Below, piece after piece: positions 43,874 to 54,380 of a stretch of DNA of 64,000 bases. Under the pieces are notes generated by a model, which ran no database searches, was not told where the DNA came from, and was given only the letters and a program-made list of their open reading frames with translations. Numbering within the stretch: the first letter of the stretch is position 1; each line of letters opens with the position of its first letter. Both the position numbers and the translations under genes were made by a program. This DNA comes from Cymodocea nodosa (lineage: Eukaryota; Streptophyta; Magnoliopsida; Alismatales; Cymodoceaceae): positions 3,187,501 to 3,251,500 of the forward strand of contig CM072345.1 of NCBI GenBank assembly GCA_036874045.1, given 5' to 3'.

Positions 43874-45340
43874 TTATCGACCCCTCCTAAGTATATCACT
43901 TATAGCATTACATATTTTATCTCCTAGATGCCTAATATCATTTTTGATGTCATTAAACACTACATCTAAGTCAGGAGGTAGCTGGGTTTGCTGTTCTGCT
44001 TGAACTGAATAACTTTGTTGTTGTTGTTGTATATGGTCTGTATCAGGTTGTTGTTGTTGTTGTCATTGAGGTTTATGCATGGCCTGGAATTTTTGCAAAT
44101 CTTTGACACTAAATGCTCTCATGCCTTTAGTTTCAGAGGGCTAGTTGGATAAAGTCAATTGGCTTGCAAGGATTCTAAATACAGGATTACCATAAAATAA
44201 CTTTGAACTCATATGCTGTAGTTGAGACATAAAAACATCAAACCAATTTATTTAAATTCTATTCAGCAGGCCATAAGTTGCATATAAACAACTTCTGTTG
44301 ACTTCCAAATTGTGTCCAACTCTCTGAAATAAATTTGCATGCAATATATTTGCAATAAATTTTGCCTCTGCATTAAGATTTTCCATTAATCTCATTTCAG
44401 AATATACATCTGGAATTTTTGATAAAGACTGAATGTTCCATTCCAGTTGTCTTATCATGTCAAATCTGTTTGTAACAACAACACCTTCATTCTTTAATCC
44501 TAAAACTTTAAAAATTAACTCAGGAGACAATATAAGCTCCTATTCATTTATTTGAGTTTTCAGAAAATTTCCATTCTTGACCAGATTGCTATAAAAAGCT
44601 GCAATAAGCTCTGTGTATTGCTTCCATTTCGTTCCTACTGGCAAGAATTTAATGATGCTTTGAAACTCAAACAGATCTCTTATTTCCATCAAATTTCTAA
44701 ATTTTATTGGACAAGCATGCAGAATCTGACATGTAATCAGATTATTGTATTTCTGCAATGCTTCTTCAGATCTAAAATGAATTGCATTACCTTGAATGTT
44801 TAATATTGTACACAAAGAAGGTGATACCTGAAGCCGTGATTCAGAGTTTAATTCATCTTCAAGAACCTCTTCTTCAAAATGAATGTCATGTTGTTCCTCT
44901 TCCAAAATATTATCTTGAAGCTGCTCAAGTAAGCTTGATTCTTCATCTTCAACAGTGTTAGGAACATTGTCAATATGCTCAACATTCATCTGTTCACTCT
45001 CTATAGAATGTTCAGAGTTCAATTTCTCCACAAATTCTACAGCCGGTGTATCTGTCTGTAATTGTTCATTTTGTTCAACAGATAATTCCATTGATTCATG
45101 CTGTGAATTCTCAGACTCTGCTTCTATAGATTCTGTAGAAGGTTGCTTAACTTTTAGCTCTTCTGGAGTCTTAACATTTTCAATATCTGCTACTCCAGAT
45201 AATTCAGCCTATGAACTAGTTACTGCTTCAACATTGTCAATTATATCTACAATAACTTGTTCAATGTCAGGTGCCTGATGTTCTGATTTGTCAATTTCTG
45301 CATCATCAGGACTTGCACTAATAGAAAAACTTGAGCTCAT
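43874..45340 (-). pseudogene. FYANL-type protein (putative plant transposon protein) carried by copia C
   Basis: Downstream of pol, where SIRE-type copia elements can carry an env-like gene. The start at 45340 gives MSSSFSISASPDDAEIDKSE. The N-terminal third is acidic and Glu-rich, low complexity. The core domain has IRDLFEFQSIIKFLPVGTKW, LIAAFYSNLVKNGNF (FYANL motif), ELIFKVLGLKNEG, then AKFIANILHANLFQRVGHNL. The C-terminus has Gln runs (CAA repeats, 44018-44062) and DILRRGR. The core matches the proteins at 52855-54345 and 62090-64000 in Athila-like elements. In databases this fold is filed as a putative plant transposon protein domain; function unknown. Broken by a few interruptions. Confidence 0.75.
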
Positions 45341-45365
45341 ATTTGACTTGTATTTCTTTTCAAGC

Positions 45366-45939
45366 TTTCTCAAGTACAAAAGGCTCGTGATCAAACTGAT
45401 CAATAAACTCTCAAAGATTTTCACTTTGTAAGCACTTTTCATTTTAAGCACAGTATATATGTATTCCATTAATACAGATGCAATAAAACACAAATCTCAT
45501 ACAATTTTTACTTCTATGATTGTACTGAGAATATGAATCAGTTTCAATAAGCTTATACTTTTGATTAACAGTTTAAGATGAGTTACATATAACTTATTCT
45601 ACAAGTTTAATCAATTAAGTCAAATTTATGCATGATCATATGCATTTTCCTTGATTCAAAGAAAACATTTAATCAAAATTTCAAAATGTTAGAAGTATTT
45701 AATGTTTTTCATTTACACTTCCACTTAAAATCGTAAAAACCATTAAAATTGATAAACTACTTAAAATCAATAAGATACTACTATGATCTTACAATAAATA
45801 CATAGTATCTTAAGCAACAATTTAGATATTACTTTAGATATTTATAATAAGTATATAATATCTATGAGGTGAACAACATCATCAATAATATTTATCTTTT
45901 TATGTGGAGTTTAAGCATTTTACACATCACATAGCCTAC
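45366..45939 (-). repeat. Shared copia/Athila 3' block in element C
   Basis: No gene. Nearly identical to 23190-23760 and clearly related to Athila-like 57350-57900. It ends in CCTAC, the left copy of the duplication of the solo LTR that follows. The block resumes at 48082. Confidence 0.8.
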
Positions 45940-48076
45940 TGTAACAGTTTTATGTGTTGTTAAATTAATGGCAAAAGTGCAAATTTTACATTTATAACTG
46001 CAAGGACACGATGCCCAATAAGCATGTGCAAGTACGAGTCGAATCCACAAGGAGTTTGTCTTAAATAATTTTATTAAAATGATTATCTGATTAAATATCC
46101 ACATTAAAATAATTCATAATTAAACTCTAATTAATTAATATTAATATACAAAATTCATAGCACAATTAAGGTTTATAAGATTACCCCAAAATCTAATTAG
46201 TTATGATAAGATATTTAAGAAATCAATGAGTATTAATCCAGAAATCACAGAATTTATACTCGATTTTAACTTCAATAACTTCCAACTTGAACGTTTAAAA
46301 ATCCAGAATAAATAACGGTTGCAAAGATCCTCGAAATATCTTTCAAATGGCAGTGATTTCGTTGATTAACACAAATTAACACATTGGCAATATCTTATTT
46401 AAGAAAGGGGCGCAGACGGCTATGGAAACTTTCCAAAAACGCACCTTTGGTGCAAAAATCAAATCTCCGTCAAATCTTCATGAAATGCTATGAAATGCTT
46501 GAAAGTAGATCCATTACACTAACAAGGAAAATTTATAGAACTGAATTCCACAAAATACACGATGCAAGCACAGCACAGGCATCGAGCTCAAAATTAGCAC
46601 TCGATAGAGACTCAAAACCATAGATACCTTCACAAAATAAAATCGAAAATCTTCGGAAAACATTCTAAAAAATTCTAAAACTTTGTAAACTTGTTCTACA
46701 CTCATTATACTTACAAAACGAAACAAAAAACAGAATTTAGAGATGACAAACAAGTGCATACAATTCGAAGAAAAGCTACTAACATTCTGGCCATCTAAGA
46801 AACGGAAAACTGCCTTCACAATTTACACCATCACAATCATTCACACGAAACATATGATATGAACTCAATTCTTATTTCAATTAACATCAAAACAATATAT
46901 AATCTTTAATTTAGAACATTTGAAACAAATATTTATGCATAGAATTTCATTCTTCCACATACTCAAACTATACTCATACATATAAAATTGTAAAACATGA
47001 AAACTAGTATGAGGATCTCTCCTTTCCATCATACCTTTTAATCCTCCATGTTTCTTCAAGCAATGACTCCCCAAAGTCCTTGAAATCGATGCTCCACAAG
47101 GTTGTCACCACTTGTAGCACGTCCAAGTGAAGCTTCTAAGGTTGCCTTGAAGAAGAGTGGTGCACGTCCTCAAGATCTTGCCTCCAAGACCCACAACTTT
47201 GGCTTCCACATCTAAGAATGGTGCTTCCGATGACTCAACCCTAAAGATCCTAACCTTTTGCTCCACTCCAAATTAGTCACACGAGCCTCCCAATCCACCA
47301 AGATGAACGCCCAAGGAGATCCTAACGTATGGCCATCTGAATTGAAGAGAAGGTGTCTTCTAGAAGGAGTGGAAGACGCCAAAGCTCACCATTCTTGAAG
47401 GGAGCTTGTTCAAGATCAAGGGGAAGATGAGACTTTCTGGATGGAGATGTTGGAATGGTAGGAACCGCCGGCTGCAATGTGTTGGAAGAGGAGGAGATAG
47501 CTTACAATTAAGTGGTTAAACACTTTAAATACTCTAGGCTTTTGTTGCTTGGGCTCCAATAAGTTGCATCCAATGGCCCACATTTTTTCCTCTTTAATTC
47601 ATCTTGATTTCATGATTTATTGACCTATAAAACTCAAAACCAAGTTGGATGCACATATACATTGAATATAAATCATATGATGTAAATATAGTATACATGC
47701 ATGCATGAGTTGCCATATATGGAAAGTTGCCAAATTAAGAAGGTTTTGGTCCACAACTTTTTCACATGTGCATACATGAATTACTTAAAGTTCTTTAGTT
47801 TAACATCATATTTAAGTGATTTGGTAATCATACAATGTATATAAAGTCATACATTGAAGAATTATAAGAATTATGTCTAATACAAAGGCTATTGACTAGG
47901 TGTTTAATGTATAAAGGATAAATTTGTACATTATCAACTATTTAATCCCTAATTCATGCATATGTCTAAAAATATGATTTTCATGTAATCCTTTATAAGA
48001 ACATATATAATGATGACTTATAATCCTTAACATGCATGAATTAACATATATAAAATGCACAAATTGATACTTTACA
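45940..48076 (-). mobile_element. Solo LTR (Ty3/gypsy type), minus strand, 2.1 kb
   Basis: TGTAACAGTTTTATG at the left and TTGATACTTTACA at the right. Duplication CCTAC (45935-45939) / CTTAC (48077-48081), one substitution; the empty site CATAGCCTACAAATACC is in element B near 23738. Minus-strand CCTTGTGGATTCGACTCG and GTACTTGCACATG near 46030 are typical of the primer-proximal end of plant gypsy LTRs. The GC-richer part (47050-47480) has no sustained reading frame; a 79-codon frame at 46384 is not convincing. It lacks the palindrome/G-box module. Confidence 0.88.
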
Positions 48077-48151
48077 CTTACAAATACCTAAATTTAATCT
48101 AATGTTGTAGAATGTATTTTCGTTTAGAGGTTTTGTAAATATATCAGCTAA

Positions 48152-48835
48152 TTAATTTTTACTAGACACAAATTCTAATTTAATTTTTCCTTTAATTACG
48201 TTATCTCTTAGAAAATGATGTCTAACCTCTATATGCTTTGCTCTTGAATGTAATACAGGATTTTTGAAAAGATTTATTGTAGAACTACTATCACAATAAA
48301 TCTCAGTTGTATCATAAGATAATCCAAAATCTTCTAAAGTTTGCCTTATCCATAGAATCTGAGTGCAACACAGTGTAGCAACAACATATTCAGCTTCTGT
48401 AGTAGAAAGTGCTACACAGTTTTGCTTTTTACTAAACCATGACACCAAATTATTTCCCAATAATTGACATGTGCCATTGGTACTCTTTTTATCAGATTTA
48501 GATCCTGCATAATCAGCATCAGTATATCCTATAAGATCTATTGAACTATCCTTAGAATAATACAGTCCGAAATTTTTAGTTCCTTGTATATATCTAAATA
48601 TTCTTTTAACTGCAATTAAGTGTGATTCTTTAGGATTAGATTGAAATCTAGCACAAACACACACAGCAAACATAATATCAGGTCTACTAGCAGTCAAATA
48701 AAGTAAAGAATCAATCATACTTCTGTATTTTCTTTGATCTATAGATTTTCCTATGTCATCAATATCTAACTTTAAAGTAGTACTCATAGGAGTTCCTCGA
48801 ATCCTTGTATCATTAAAATTAAATTTCTTAAGCAT
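48152..48835 (-). pseudogene. Element C RNase H
   Basis: MLKKFNFNDTRIRGTPMSTT to LEFVSSKN, including YTDADYAGSKSDKKSTNGTC and YCDSSSTINLFKNPVLHSRA. Nearly the same as element B RNase H (24499-23864). Degrades the RNA strand during reverse transcription in intact relatives. It stands directly next to protease sequence (48880 on), so the pol chain is incomplete. This segment itself reads open. Confidence 0.88.
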
Positions 48836-48879
48836 TTCATCTGCATATTTTTCCTAATTTAAAAATACACCTTTATCCA

Positions 48880-49110
48880 TTTGTGATACTCAGCAAATTA
48901 AATCCTAGGTTTTCTACATATAGTACATTCGAAATAACACAAGTAGGAGTTATTTGAACATTGCCCATACCTATGATTTTATCTTTGCTTTTGTTTCCAA
49001 ATGTTACATTTCCTTTCATGGTATTTGTAAAATTTTGTAATAGACTTTTCTGTCAGGTTATGTGACTTGACGCTCCACTGTTCAACATCCATTTTGATGT
49101 TGTTTCCTCC
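48880..49110 (-). pseudogene. Element C protease remnant
   Basis: Minus-strand match to the protease C-terminal region of element B (26590-26830), with the words [12 protein letters not shown] and [19 protein letters not shown]. Short and incomplete. Confidence 0.7.
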
Positions 49111-49775
49111 AATAAAGGATTTATTAGTTGCAGCTCAAGTAAATCTAAGACTAAAATTCCTTTTATTATGAAACAAGGTAATAAATATGTAGAAGTAGGT
49201 ACTTCAAGGGATGAATCATGCAGTAATAATATAAATCAATGTGATTTGTCAAATTGTACTTCTAACATGACTATAAATGTTTCTAAAAATTTTGTTTCTT
49301 GTTCTGGAAATTCAATTTCTAATGTTTCTAAAATTTCAAACAATTGTAGTAAACTAAAAATTCAGAAACCTGAGCATCTAATTCAATACACTAGTATTAG
49401 ACCAATTACTCATTCTGCATGTGATAAAACTAAAAATTCTTGTGCAGAAAAAGATTTTGTATGTACGGAAAATGTTAATACAAGTACAAAATCTTGGTAT
49501 GAACTTACTGAAATGTATGAGCATGACCAAAAATTAACATCTGATAAAAATCAGTTTGGTCTTGATTATACTACATCTAAAAACAAAAAGAATGATTGTA
49601 AAAGCAATAATGCTATATGTGAGTATAAAGCTAATGATAAATCAATAGTACTTACAAATAATAAGAATATAAATGATAATGTTAAACTATTTTTAAACAA
49701 AAAAGAAGAAATATGCGTTTAATGAACTTGGTCCTCAACGACATTGGGTACCAAGAAAAAACTTTTCTTAATTTG
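49111..49775 (+). pseudogene. Element C gag C-terminal part, lying in reverse orientation
   Basis: On the plus strand, opposite to the rest of C: MKQGNKYVEVGTSRDESCSN onward, the Ser/Asn/Lys-rich tail found at 27470-26850 (minus) in element B. Open for 184 codons (49168-49722). The rest of gag is missing. The inverted placement inside an element with intact ends and a clean target duplication suggests the rearrangement preceded integration. Confidence 0.85.
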
Positions 49776-49854
49776 TGTTTAAAAACAAGGAAGGTAGAAT
49801 AAGCAATGATATTAAATAAGTTGGTATAGATTTTATATCAAAGATTATTAACAA

Positions 49855-49869
49855 AGCTCTGATACCACT
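49855..49869 (-). other. Primer binding site, initiator tRNA-Met
   Basis: AGCTCTGATACCACT, complement of AGTGGTATCAGAGCT, a perfect match to the copia consensus core. Confidence 0.92.
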
Positions 49870-51591
49870 TGTAGGATCGTATGGCTACACAAGAGGGGGG
49901 TGAATTGTGTATTTTTAATATTTTCTAAAATATAATTGAAACTTTAAAACTCAAAAACAAGTCGAGACATTGTTTTCATAAAATCATTTTTATTCAAGGT
50001 TTCAATTACAATATACAATTCAATTCTCCTCAGAAATTGTAGATGCAATTATATTTCGATACCATGTTTCATCTATACAATTTCATAACTACAAATAGAG
50101 AAAACTAATTTGCGGAATTTAAAACATTTCTCCCTGCTTGAGATCTTTCTTCTTCTTCTTCTTTCTTCTTCAGCAATTCTTCAATGACGAATATCTTGTC
50201 TTTTTATGCTTCACCGAATTTGCTTTCTTCTAATACTTCAAATCTTCAATGACGAAAATCTTACCTTTTTATGCTTCACTGAATTTTCTTCCACTTGAGA
50301 GATTTTGCCCGAAGAGGTGTTTTTGATCCCTGAAAAAGATTTTTCTTTTGGTGTGCAGGGATGGTTTGATCCTTGAAAATATTTTTCGTTTTGTGTGCAA
50401 GGATAATTTGATCAACAAGAATTCTATGTCTTTTATACTGTATCTTCATTTCATGCATATCCTTCACGTTTAACCACTACTAGTTTTCCACTTCTCCACG
50501 TCTTTTCTTTTTCCTTCATTGAAACACACACGTTCTAACCCACATTTATATTTCAAATTTTCGTTAATCATTAGTCCTGGATCTCTAAAAAATTTCCAGA
50601 AAAATAAATTTTCTCGTCCAAAAATTTTTCATTAGTGTAATAAGAAATCGTTACTTTAATGTTAACTAAACGGGTAACACAAGTATATATATATAACTTA
50701 ACGTTTCTAACTTAACAAGTTCCTCTTGTGCCAATTCACGTGACAAGTACTGTAGATAACTCAACAAACCAGCTTAACCTTTCTTTCGGAAGGTTAAACG
50801 ATAACTCACCGAAAATAGTTTAAGTTTTGGATAGTTACAGATGTAAGTCATCGAAAAACTCTTTATATTATAAAACTAGTGAGACACGTGTCAAGACCTG
50901 AAAACATGACTTAAGTTACCTTTTGGATAGTTACGACTATAAGTCTCCGAAAAAACTTTAACTCACCGATTCAATAATAAACAAATGTTTTTATAATAAG
51001 AATTTTACCACATGCAAAAATAACAACTTAAGTTTATAATGCTAACCTAATGCATTGCCTTAGTGTTCAATATAGCAACTCAATGCGTTTAGTTATGTTA
51101 ACTTAAAGAGTTAAACATGTGCAACTCACGTGATATAATACAACATTCGTAACTTATAATTTCACCACGTGTATAACACTAACTTAACGAGTTCGTCTCT
51201 TCTTTTAGTCACTAACTTAACGAGTTATCACGTGACCTATTTTAACCTTTAAGCCTCTAACTTAACGAGTTCTCACGTGACCTCTATACAAACAAAACTC
51301 TAACTTAACGAGTTGTCTAAACATGCACTGTTCATGATACAGAAGATATAACTTTAAAACATATCATGCTTTTCAATAAAAACACACGTTAACTTAACGT
51401 TTAGCTAAATGTGAAATTAATGCAACAAAATGACTTGTTATTAACTTTAGATCCAATATAGACAAGTATTTATATCAGTAAGCTTTTTCTGTATTAATTG
51501 ATGATTTTAATTTCTTTTCACAAGCAATAGTAATTGAGCAAATATGATTATTTTCATTCAGTACACATCATCAAAACAAAAATACTCAACA
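49870..51591 (-). repeat. Element C 5' LTR, 1.72 kb
   Basis: TGTAGGATCGTATGG...AATACTCAACA with the primer site on its left. The sampled differences from the 3' LTR are C in this copy against T in the other, as expected from decay of methylated cytosines. TATA-type TATAAAAGA (reverse) at 50429-50437. U3 modules as in the 3' copy. Confidence 0.93.
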
Positions 51592-51978
51592 CCTTCCTAT
51601 ATTCCATTCTTCTGTAGTGAGAGGATTTCTAATCAAAATATCAGGTAACAGAATTGCATACCTTGCTTTGGTTCTGTATATAATTAATCATTCATCCATC
51701 CCCATAATATGATCTATTCCTTCTAATGCATTGGGTGGAATTCCAATAGTTTCATCCATATTCAGATATTCATAGCTAATTGAACTACGATTAAATGACT
51801 TCCATAAAAATCCATCTCTAATCTTAGTCATTTTTGCAACTTGTAGTCCATGAAAATATTTTTCTCTAACATAGTCTTTAATATCCTTTGATACACAACA
51901 TAATCTACACAGATCTTTAGCTAACAAGTTACTCAATACTTCTTTTTGTGCATCCAGTGGTAATTTTAAGAATTCCAT
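51592..51978 (-). pseudogene. Element X F-box/FBA-like protein, N-terminal part
   Basis: Start at 51978: MEFLKLPLDAQKEVLSNLLA then KDLCRLCCVSKDIKDYV, a clear F-box (LP-D---E-LS-L--KDL-R-CCVSK). The F-box binds SKP1 in SCF ubiquitin ligases. RSFNRSS and IPPNALEGIDHIMGMDE follow. At 51592 copia C begins (target duplication CCTTC). Sister of 58475-59614, with which it shares start, length and stop once C is set aside (about 380 codons). Just upstream, the sequence joins the leader at the point where element Y has a 1.55-kb intervening segment. Confidence 0.85.
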
Positions 51979-51989
51979 CTATTGTGATT

Positions 51990-52854
51990 CAGTTAGAAGC
52001 TTTCTATTCAGTAAATAATTGTTGACAGATGAAGTTGAATCAACTGCTTCTCCTTCCAATTCCCCAACGAATTTTCTTTTCTCTTACAAGTGCTGGTAAC
52101 TAGTAAATAATATTTTGTTCTATATTTATAATGCACGTCCATAAAGCAAATAAATCTCGTTGCAAGAACATGTCTAGTGACGTGCAGTGTGGTTCCTATT
52201 TTTCTAGTTACGTGTGCCACTTCTAATTTCAAATTTCAGTAACCGCTAAACCCACGAAGTTTCGTTCGTGGCTAAAAGAATAACTGTTTAGCTTAATCCA
52301 TGAACTAACCTCGTTGAGTTACAGATAACTCAACGGAATGACCTTATATTATATTACTGACCTCGTGGAGTTAATGTTAACTCAACGGACTTACTTCATT
52401 GAGTTAACACTTAGCAACCTCTAAGTTTACTCCTCGTAAATACTTTTCTGCTCTCCTGCATTTTTCCAACTTAAATAAAGTTAAATACATGTCATTAATG
52501 CAGCATTCTAATTAAAGCTCATTTAAATCTGAACATTATATAAATTTTTAACTTGCAGTTCATTTCATGTTATGCAGAATTTATATTTTACTTTAAGGCA
52601 TGCAGATATTTTCAAACATTAATCAATTATCTTTCATTTAATCCTGTCATTCAGCAAATTGTAAATCTTTTAAACAATCTTGCATAATGTTCCACAATTT
52701 ACAGAATATTCAATATAGTTCATCTATTTCATCATTCTCAAACATGAACGAAAAATATATCTGAAAAATATATATTCATTAATATGAAAAATTTACATTA
52801 CAACTTAATCAGATATTTTTCATACACATATATACAAGTAGACGAACAATACAA
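51990..52854 (-). other. Element X leader: palindromes, TATA-like box, small conserved frame
   Basis: Between the FYANL and F-box regions. GTTGAGTTAC/TAACTCAACGG-type palindromes at 52300-52420; TATAAATATA (reverse, 52121-52130); a small frame 52232-52008 with KIGTTLHVTRHVLATRFI and YYLLVTSTCKRKEN that matches 61406-61179 of Y for about 50 residues. Whether the frame is translated is unclear, since the TATA-like box lies within it. The rest is AT-rich with no gene. Confidence 0.5.
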
Positions 52855-54345
52855 TTTAGTCTCATCTCCTAAGTTCATCTACTTCCTTCTAGAGTTTTTC
52901 TACTTGTTGCTCTAATTGGTTAATCCTTTCTATAGCTCCTATAATTCCTCTAGAAGGTTCAGCAATCTCTACAGCTACATAATTTCTATACTCTTTCATT
53001 GAAATGGTTCTTGATCTGATCCTTTTGGATGCCCATTTAGTGAAATCGATACAATCCACCATCAGTAGTGGAATCAGATCCCCATAAAACAATTTCTTCT
53101 TCACTGTTCTCAGCTTGGAGATAAAAACTACAAACCAATTTATTTGAATTTTATTTACAACTGCATATGTGGCCCACTTTACAAATTGACTCAGTTCTAT
53201 ATCATGGCCTTGTCGTTGGTAAGCATTCTTAATTAGAATGTTTGCTATCATGTGTGCTGTACCATTTAACTACTTTAGTCTATTTAATAACGACACACCA
53301 GGATTGATAGCTAAACAATCCTTGATTTCCTTTTCTATCCACTCAACAGTAGTTGTGCTTTCCAAAATTTCTTTCCCTTCATTTTTCAATCCTAAAATGT
53401 TGTGGAGAAGCTCTAGTGTTATTTGTACATCAACTTCCTCCACGTTGGAAATTAATCCTCCTTCATCTTCCCTTAAGTTTGCATAAAAGCAGGGCACTAG
53501 ATTCTCATATACTACATGCCCTCTTCCTTGAGAAATAAACTTCAGTAGACCTTGGAATTCAAATAATTCTTTGATTTCTTGCATTCCGTCCCAATTTACT
53601 AGTCTACTGTAAATGATAGTATAACCCCTAATCTCTTGGTATTTGTCATAAGCTTCCTAACTCTGAAAATGTACTTCATTTGAAATTGTCACTTCTGAAG
53701 GATCAGGAATATGCATTTGTTGCTCTTGAGGGGTTTGTACTTGAACTTCCTTTTCCAAATGCTGAACTTGTACTTGCTGAAAATGTTCCATAGATTCCAA
53801 CATTTTTGCTTCTGCTTTTGTCTATGGTGGTGAGCCAACAGAACTCTCCACTCTGTCTTGAATTCTTTCCATAAATTGCTGAAGATTTTCTTGCTCTTTA
53901 GTGGAATCTGTTGAGTCCTCTCTTTCCATATATACTTGTTCAGCTTCTTGTTCATTTTTTTTTTTCTTCTTCTTCCTCCTGACTACCAATCTGCATTGTC
54001 ACTATTCTTTCTGATTTTGTGGCAGATTGGGATGGAGTTCCGAGCAAATCAATTTCTACCCTAATTTCTGTTTCTTCTATTTGTACAGGTTGCAGACTAG
54101 TTTCAGCCTATTTTTCTTCTTCTCTTTGCTCTTTCTACTGTTGCTCCTGCTCCTCTTCAGAATTGGATAGCAGGTTTACAAAATTTGGCTATACAGGCTC
54201 TACTAACATTTGTCTTTCAAATTTAATCGCCTCTTGATATTCAAACACTATCTCCTTTCCTTTCCTTTTTCTAATTAATTGTGTCTGGTCTTCTTCTTCC
54301 TCGTCTGAAATTAAATCCACAAAAATAGGTTCTGCACGCTGTTTG
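52855..54345 (-). pseudogene. Element X FYANL-type protein
   Basis: Acidic/Glu- and Gln-rich N-terminal half (54340-53690; EPIFVDLISDEEEE-type start, shared with Y), then the conserved core: MQEIKELFEFQGLLKFISQG, NLVPCFYANLRED, DVQITLELLHNILGLKNEG, KDCLAINPGVSLLNRLK, MIANILIKNAYQRQGHDIEL, and a C-terminal coiled coil (INQLEQQVEKL). Function unknown; domain known from many plant transposon-linked proteins. Lies immediately inside the LTR. Several breaks; N-terminus shorter than in Y. Confidence 0.78.
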
Positions 54346-54380
54346 GATTTTCCCAGCTCTACACTAGAAAAACTTGAATT

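Larger units (their letters stand above)
41667..51591 (-). mobile_element. Element C: family A copia with intact ends, non-autonomous
   Basis: Two family A LTRs (5' 49870-51591; 3' 41667-43377), primer site, polypurine tract and a perfect CCTTC duplication (41662-41666, 51592-51596). The empty site is visible in the Y copy at 59225-59235. The interior keeps only a gag part lying in reverse orientation, a protease part, RNase H, the shared 3' block and a FYANL-type gene; integrase and reverse transcriptase are missing, so it must have moved using enzymes from elsewhere. About four substitutions in the first ~280 bp of the LTR pair (1.4%), making it the youngest full element here, perhaps 0.5-1 million years old at usual plant rates. 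A solo LTR sits inside it. Confidence 0.93.

Noticed and set aside
46384-46819. Frames of 79 and 101 codons on opposite strands in the 2.1-kb solo LTR
   Set aside because: Opposed frames in an LTR with no conserved words and no second copy in the window.
52008-52232. Small frame shared with 61179-61406
   Set aside because: Kept only as part of the leader feature: about 50 residues align, but the frame differs afterwards and a TATA-like box lies inside it. Translation is not supported.
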